64,000 nucleotides of DNA from NCBI GenBank assembly GCA_026874595.1, contig CM049309.1:46096079-46160078 (forward strand), in the 5' to 3' direction. A program made the position numbers and the translations under genes. This DNA comes from Sipunculus nudus. Lineage: Eukaryota; Annelida; Sipuncula; Golfingiida; Sipunculidae. Of the stretch, positions 52,901 through 61,300 are shown one piece after another (the stretch's first letter is position 1; each line of letters opens with the position of its first letter). The notes beneath the pieces were generated by a model that made no database searches, was not told the DNA's origin, and saw nothing but the letters and a program-made list of their open reading frames with translations.

Positions 52901-55900
52901 AAGTACAATACCATGTGAAGCAGAAATACAACACATATTTATTTGAAATAGTATGTATGCTTCTTATTAGGAGGCACATTTGGACTAATGATAAAAACTT
53001 ATGTTTAATTGACAGTCATGAGATGCATATTTATAAAAGAAATCCATATCTGTTGAGGCACAACATTAAAGAGAATTTCAACTATAAATGGAACAGAAAT
53101 ATTTGGCAGACAATGTGTTTGTCCTTAATGCTGACCTTGAAGCCGTGCATGATGTCTGTGATCAGGAGCTGACATTTACTGGAAGTGTGCCAGCTGTTCA
53201 CATATTTGTACACAGGTTGGTACCTCATGTCTGTAGGCTGTCCACTCAGACTTGTCACCTTAGCCTGAAAAGCAACAAATATATATAAATATGAATATTG
53301 TACTCATAAACTGGCTTCTGAATTTGTGTGGGATATGGTAAAAGGGACAAAACATGCATGTGGAAATTAACGAATTCACCAGAAATTGTATTAGTTTATG
53401 CCCACTTTTTGAAAATATGGTTTTAATTTTTAAAATTTTATTTATACACATTACTAAAGCCGTAAAAAACTTCATAAAACTGATATATTTGATTCCACCT
53501 TATACAAAACAACTATTAAGACACAAAATAAGAGATCCCAGCAAATAATATGAAACATGAAAGTAACTTTAACTTGCTGAAGGAGGAAGGTAGCCAGAAG
53601 GCAACATCCCAAAATCCAAAACAATACATGAAATAATGCATGTGCCTGTTTATTAGATAAACACACAAAATCCTTGTCCTTTTTAATATAAATTATTGAT
53701 TGAAAACAAAAACATCAATTTATATCTTGTACACACTTAGAATATACTATGTGTAGACTTGTCACCATACCTCAATCCAGAGTGACTGAGTTTCTAGGGG
53801 TACTGGGGGCAGCGTGAAGATGACCTGGCCAGCCATGGAGGTGTACTGCTGTGAGGCTTCATCAGCCTGTACCTGGACTGTCATGTTGTCTGCTGGAGAG
53901 CCATCAGGGTAGTACACATGAAGCTACAAATATTATATAGCACAAGGCATATTTTAAGGAAATTTTAGAGCCACACCAACATTTCCTGTCAGCATAAAAT
54001 ATACTGGCTATAGGGCCAGCTTTAGTATAGTCCAAGGCTATATTTGGGGCCTTGCAGAGTCATCAGAGACAGAAGCCATTTTACTTCTTTCCAGGTGATC
54101 TCAAATTTGTGTCTGTTTATATAATATATGAATATTATGAATGATTAAAGGATGACAATATGACTAAATATATGTTATTATTATCAGAGGAGAAGAACAA
54201 TGTTTGCAAATTCATACCAGAGCTAGTTATATATGTATACAGCATTAATGTGAGTGATTGGTGATGTTTAATTAATTACTTATGGGCATAAAAGTGATTT
54301 TCAGTATGTGATGGAAGACAACTAAAAAATCTAAGAATTGCATAAATCCAAAATTACAACTGCACTTTTTTCATCAACAAAAACACAAACAGGGGTCAAA
54401 TGCAAAAAAACCCCAAAAAAGTCATGACTATATCATCAGTAGATATTTTATATTTAAACTAGTAAAAGGAGGATTCCTTAAAATAATTTTGAATTTATTA
54501 CATAATTGATTATTTAAATTGCTTATATATGGTAGGCTATTTGTCATGTTCATTAGAATAAATAAGTAGATCACCTGGTTTATTAATTGTCATCAACATT
54601 TAATTGTATTTAATTTTCGTTTTATCACACAATTAACATACAAATTCTAATCGTTATCTGCATTGAAAGGTAAAGTAAGAATATTCCCTCATCTCATTAA
54701 CTTAGGCTACGGTAGGCCTACTTATAAACATTAAAAGATTTTTTTTCTTATATCACCTGAACATATTACACCGGAGTCAGTTATATTTATTCAATATATA
54801 ACTATATTCAAATACAAATACATATAAACCTCTATAATATGAATTGCGTGTTTACAAAATGATTTCATGATAGTAAAGAAAGCGTCCGTAAAAAAACCCT
54901 CATGAATAGGCTACACTTACCATAATTTAATCTGCACACGTCCTATTCCTTTTATTTTATTTGGTTGAGGTCAGTATATATAAAACGTATGAGCAATTGA
55001 AAAAAAATTATTTCATAACAGTTTCATCCCGTTTTGAACTTCAAATGCTCGCGCCAAAACCGGCCCAATTTAGGATTGTGGGTAAGCGGAAACACGCCAC
55101 GGATTTACAGAACTGCCTCGAGAATTCTACCTAAGCCGACATACCTTTCCTTTGAACGGCAATCCAGGTCTAAAGTGGTCCCTCGTGTCTTCAGAAAACT
55201 CCAGATCAACCAGATGATGATGAACGGTGCAACTATCGTCTATGACCTTGACCCACTGACTGTCGTCTGCTGTCACTACCGCTTCGACATGCAGAACGCC
55301 GTGAAAGTGAGGCTCCAGTCGCCTTGGAGATCCCGCCAGCATTCTGGGAACACATGCCCTCACCATGACGGAACCCTGGATCTGGAGGGGATGCGTGGAA
55401 AAGGCGAGTAGCAAACTTTTATATTTTGTATATAAAGTGAATTGGACAGATGTATTAAACGATTTAGTATGTCGGATGTTTGAGCAAAAATCTTTAAAGA
55501 TTTACTTTTCAAAGCTTTTATATAACTTGGTAGGCCAACGTCTAGATGGTCGTAAATTTTCGCGTAGCGTATTCCATGTATCAACGCAGATTTATTTAAG
55601 ACAGACGCAGTGATAAATTCTGATGGTAGCTATAGTGTCTGTAACAGTAGCAGTAGGCCTAATCAAAGTTGACCAAGAATCTGATTCTTGAAATTCTAGG
55701 CATCGATCAGAGATTGAAATGTATCCTCGACTCTGGCTATAGGCTACCATCCTTAAAATAGGCATTGTTTTGTTTTGTGAACTCCGTCTACTCCATTGAA
55801 ATAACATGCTTCATAGGTGGTGCAGAAAATCACGATCAGTAGGTCCATACTGGTAGGGCCTAACCAAGATGAATGAGAACAAGATGTGCTTGATTTCCAC

Positions 55901-58354
55901 TCAAAATAGATGCACGGCTTGACAAATTGGACACCATGCAAAAAACAATTTTATATGAAACCTCCAATTTTGTGAAGGAGAAAGTTAACCAAGATTTGAG
56001 GATATGCATAATTTCAGGCCAGTAGATCGATCCACTTTGGAGATATGTGTGATTTTCACCCAAAAAAACTCGCATGGATTGATGCCTTGTCAAAACTAGA
56101 CATTTCTTGGCACCGCAGGTGCCAGAGTATCCCCAGACATAGTAGCCCCCCCCCCCTTTATAAATAGACCCCCATTTTTAGCAGCATATACTGACACTTG
56201 GCATATTTATTGTTTCTTCCATCTAACAATCCACAATCTTGTTGAAGATGTTGGTCCTGTGACCTTGATCTTTTTAAAGATGTGTCCTGTGACCTTGACC
56301 TTTGACCTCATGACCCAAAAATCAATTCTGGTCTTGCTTTTCCAATGGGACATATGCAAGTTATGTTTGAAATCTATACATCAATAAAGCAGGAATTATC
56401 ACCCAGAAACTAATTTTTGGACAGATGGCTCCTTTGACCTTCACCTTTGACCTTGTGACCTCAAAATTGATAGTGTTCTTCCTCTCTTGGCAGGAGAACT
56501 ATATGTGCAAGATGAAAGATCTGAGATGAAATGTTTGGCTGAAAATGCATCCACATCTTTTTAAAGATGTGTCCTGTGACCTTGACCTTTGACCTCATGA
56601 CCCCAAAATCAATTTGGGTCTTGCTTTTCCAATGGGACATATACAAGTCAAGATTGAAATCCATACATCAATAAAAGCAGATATTATCATCCAGAAACTA
56701 ATTTTTGGACAGATGGCTCCTGTGACCTTCACTTTTGACCTTGTGACCTCAAAATTGATAGGGTTCTTCCACTCTTGGCGGGTGAACTATATGTCCAAAA
56801 TGAAAGATCTGAGATGAAATGTTTGGCTGAAAATGCATCCACATCTTTTTAAAGATGTGTCCTGTGACCTTGACCTTTGACCTCATAACCTCAAAATCAA
56901 TTTGGGTCTTGCTTTTCCAATGGGATATATATAAGTCAAGTTTGAAATCCATACATCAATAAAAGCAGGAATTATCATCCAGAAACTAATTTTTGGACAG
57001 ATGGCTCCTGTGACCTACACCTTTGACCTTGTGACCTCAAAATTGATAGGGGTCTTCCACTCTTGGCAGGTGAACTATATGTGCAAGATGAAAGATCTGA
57101 GATGAATTGTTTGGCTGAAAATGCATCAACAATCTTTTTAAAGAGGTTTCCTGTGACCTTGACCTTTGACCTCATGACCCCAAAATCAATTTTGGTCTTG
57201 CTTTTCCAATGGGTCAAATACAAGTCAAGTTTGAAATCCATACATCAATAAAAGAAGGAATTATCATCAAGAAACTAATTTTTGGACAGATGGCTCCTGT
57301 GACCTTCACCTTTGACCTTGTGACCTCAAAATTTATAGGGTTCTTCCTTTCTTGGCAGGTGAACTATATGTGCAAGATGAAAGATCTGAGATAAATTGTT
57401 TGGCTGAAAATGCATCCACAATCTTTTTAAAGATGTGTCCTGTGACCTTGACCTATGACCTCATGACCCCAAAATCAATTCGGGTCTTGCTTTTCCAATG
57501 GGACATATACAAGTCAAGTTTGAAATCTATACATCCACAAAAGCAGGAATTATCATCCAGAAACTAATTTTTGGACAGATAGCTCCTGTGGCCTTGACCT
57601 TTGACCTTGTGACCCCAAAATTTATATGGATCATCCACTATTGGCAAGTGAGCTATATATTCAAGATGGAAGACCTAGGATGAAAGTTTGGCTTAAAATG
57701 CACCCACAGTATCTTTTAAAATGCCAGTCCAGTGACCTTGACCTTTGAACTCATGACCCTAGAACCTAAAGGGTTCTTACTTTAGTGGTGGGCCATACAT
57801 AAGTCATGTTTGAAATCCATATGGCTATCAACACTGGAGATATCATAAGAGGTGTGTGATTTTCACCATATATGGCAATATTCAAGGTCAAGGCCACTAT
57901 CATAGGAAAGGTCATGACCCCAATTTAAATAAACATCATCCCATAACCCATACCTATGTATATGCCTAATATAAAAGAAATCTGTCCATTAGTTTTTGAC
58001 TTATAATGCTCACAGTACTGTAAGGTGGCAATTTTGGGGGTATTAAACGGCACGAAAACAAGTAAAGAATAATAGGTGGCGCCACCAGTTTCTGGAACAT
58101 GACAACCCTATCCATGATCTTCCATCAAGTTGATTTTGGGATAAATCCATGCAAGATTTCTTGAGATATTCAAGAATTTGTGTGATTTTCCCCAAAATTG
58201 GACCTATTTAAGGTCAAGGACACTCTCCTATTAAAGGTTATGACCTCATTTTAAATAGGCGTCGTCCTCTCACCCATATCTATACATATACCAAGTTTGG
58301 TAAAGTTCCGTGAAATATTTTTTGGGTTATCGCGCCAACAAAATTTATATGCGG

Positions 58355-58385
<31 letters not shown>

Positions 58386-61300
58386 GGCGGCGGCGGGACC
58401 GGTATGAAAACATAGTATCCCCCGACTTTGTCTGGGGATACAATGATTGTAGGTGGATTCTAGGTGGCGTGACCAGTCAAGTTTACAAGATACGGCTATA
58501 AAAGATCTGTGGACATGCAAACGTCCAGGCCAATAAATTGAAGCACTCCTCAGATCGACGCATGGATGAATGCTACAAATACAACTTAAGCTCGTGCTAC
58601 GAGTGTTGTGTTAAAGAAAGCTACCCAATATGTATTGACAGGCAATATTTCAGATCAATACATCAAACCAGTCCTGAGTTAGGTTATGAACGCTTTACAC
58701 CCAAAATGGAGCACGAATGGACGTAACGCAAAGTCGAAAGATCAGTGGTCACACCGAAAGGTCAGTGGGCACCAGTTTAAAACGAACCTGGCTGAAAAAA
58801 AATATATATATATAGTATCCGTGACAGGGTCTGACTGGGAAAACAATACCTGCATGAGTGCCTGTGGACCGATGGAATGAACTAATTTGATGCCGAGAGA
58901 CCGATGATATTAGATTTGGGCTGCTTAAACGCAAATTTCCTGGACCCGTTTCCTACCCCATGCAGTCCAACTCTGATCTGTGAAACTTTGTTTTGGTGGG
59001 TACAAAGAGTTTTTGCTGTACCGAAATCAAGTCTTATTTTCTAGTTACTCCTTTGTAAGGGTTTGTTATATACCATGTCCAGGCACCTATAGATGTCAGT
59101 TGCTGGAATTTACGAATGAAACTTTTAACCCTACAAGTATATATATACCCGTTTCTTGTTCTCCAGAGTTAAGCTTGTAAAACTTTTGTAGTATCCCAGT
59201 CCGTGAATAAGCATCCTCGTCTTCAATATACCAGTCACCGGTCTTCCATGGATGTAACTACAATTAAAATGAAAATGTTTTGGTGAGCATTCAGCTTTAC
59301 ACGATGTCTACGTTAATTCTTGCCATCACAGCTTGCTTTTATGTATCATCCATGGACTTCCCTCGAGTTCCATCTGTATATTTGAATGATTGAACAAAAG
59401 CTGCATATATGCGCTCATGAAACCACCAGCTGTACATTTTCGAGTATACTTTACTATGGCGTAGCTCCGTTTGCTCAAAACACAAACTCTGAGCCTGGAC
59501 ACTTGGATTCATATACCTGTATGCAGAGTTTATAACTATTTTTTTCATCAAAGGTCTCTACAAATGCGCAATACTTAACCATCTCACAATATGCGTCACT
59601 GAATGTTACAGGATATAGTACATGTATAAAATTTAATGAAATAAATTTCCATTGGTAGACAGAGAGGCATTTAACGGAGTGGTTTTTAATCAACATCTCG
59701 CTAAGTACGCGAAGAAATTATGTAGATCATTATTGCATGCAAATTGTTTGCTATACCATTGCATATGTTGGCCAGAATTAAAGGTAAAGGAACCTTCAAT
59801 TTTTAAAGGCTTCTTGATCTCGGTGCATGCACGTGGTAATTTATAAGTCGGTAGCCGCTCATTATATTACCTTTGACACTTACTTACCTTGCCTTGACAA
59901 AGACGGCGTAACACCTCTTCCAGTCGCCTATATACTTCGGAGGGTCCACATGTACTTCAAACTTTGGCAAAGCTATGAATTAATGACCATTGCTTTATAA
60001 TTTTCTGTTTAAATAAAACTCATGAAAACGTACATTGCCATCAGGTTTCAGATCAATCATACATTCGTAAGTATACGAAAAGATAGTTCTCAAATTGAAA
60101 GCATATTTACCCTTGATTTGTGTTCTCATGGATTTTTTTGTAATATTGCATACATTGTCAGGTAAAAGAAGCTTTGTTAGGCCAAAAAATAAAAGGTATG
60201 GTTCTCAGGCACTGCCCGCATCAATTTAAAAACCCCGCATCAAATTTTTTTATTTTGATTTTCAATAAAAACTTACCAATTTTGAGTTCCAGCCGTTCGG
60301 ACATTTCTTTCAAGAAGATAAAATAATACAATTTTGATAAAATTTCCTTTGTTTTGTAGTGCTTTTACTAGTTTAGCAAAACTAATCTGTTATTATATGC
60401 TTTTCCCTGATCACATGACATTTTTATCGAAACACAACATAAAAGGTAAACAACAACAACAAAAATCGCCCGCCCGCATTGATTTCTGAAAAAAGTGCCT
60501 GAAAACCAAACCTTATTTTTTGGCTTATGTATCAAGGTTATGTTTTCCTCCATAGCGCTATACTTTTTCCTTGTTATGGGTTCATAACTGAAATGAGATG
60601 AGCCCGGGTCACCTGGTGTGTAATTCGCAGCCTTGCACCAAGGCAAACATTTTCCATAATACCGTCGCAGATTGTATTATGTATTCTGCGTATATGCATG
60701 TGCTATTTTCATTTTCCAACAAATATTAGGCAATATTAGCAATGTACAAGTACACACGCACTGGAGCTTTGTCATGGGTAAAAACGGTTTTGTGTGTAAG
60801 AACATTAAACTGCAACATTTTGCGTTTAGATGATAATTCGGCGACTTTATGTCTCTGTGCAACAATTATATACCAACCCGATTTCTCGATGGCAAAGGTC
60901 TTGTTGTATCGCTGGCCTTGAGACAGAACATGGATGGTCCAGGTCCCCAAAACAGGCTGGTCAGACAGAGGAAAGGTTAAGTTCACCAGACCTGGATTAC
61001 AAAATATATCAGATGGCCTTATTCTTTTGAAAAGAAGCTGTTCAAAAGAAAATTTGGTTAATATAACACCGTGCACCTTAATATTTACCCTGAATTTCCC
61101 TTGGCCCACATGTTGAATATTTGGAAAATAGCAATAATGAAGTTTCGCAAGCTTAAATATATTTATTTTATGGAAATTAGCCTGATTGAATATTTCCAAT
61201 TGCATACATTCATAACTTTGGATAAGCTTTTTTCATCCTGCATCCTAAGGCCTATTCTGTGATGCACAGACGTTCCCTTTCAGATCCAGGATATAACTAT

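Larger units (their letters stand above)
56108..58441 (+). mobile_element. GTATCCCC-ended element with AGGTCA half-site tandem core
   Basis: Starts with palindrome TGGCACCGCAGGTGCCA (56108-56124) and GTATCCCCAGAC; ends with (CGG)n (58351-58396), GAAAACATAGTATCC and a hairpin (58415-58441, GTATCCCC/GGGGATAC). Core: about five to six units of roughly 288 bases. One exact GGTGGCGCCACC at 58075. Located in the CPAMD8-like intron between the microexon and exon 6. Confidence 0.85.

Noticed and set aside
56461-57683. A set of similar 60-90 codon frames on both strands
   Set aside because: Frames of the 288-bp tandem array, repeated unit by unit.
58251-58520. Minus-strand frame with poly-alanine and plus-strand frame with poly-arginine
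   Set aside because: Both are translations of the CGG repeat.
58445-59005. Possible further CTAGAATACGGG-type element
   Set aside because: There is a GGTGGCGTGACC variant and a terminal ACTTTGTTTTGGTGGGTAC-like stretch, but neither end is clear enough to delimit an element.
59045-59085. Segment reading YNKPLQR as the missing MG3 exon
   Set aside because: Out of phase with both neighbours; the microexon at 59239-59257 fits phase and motif.
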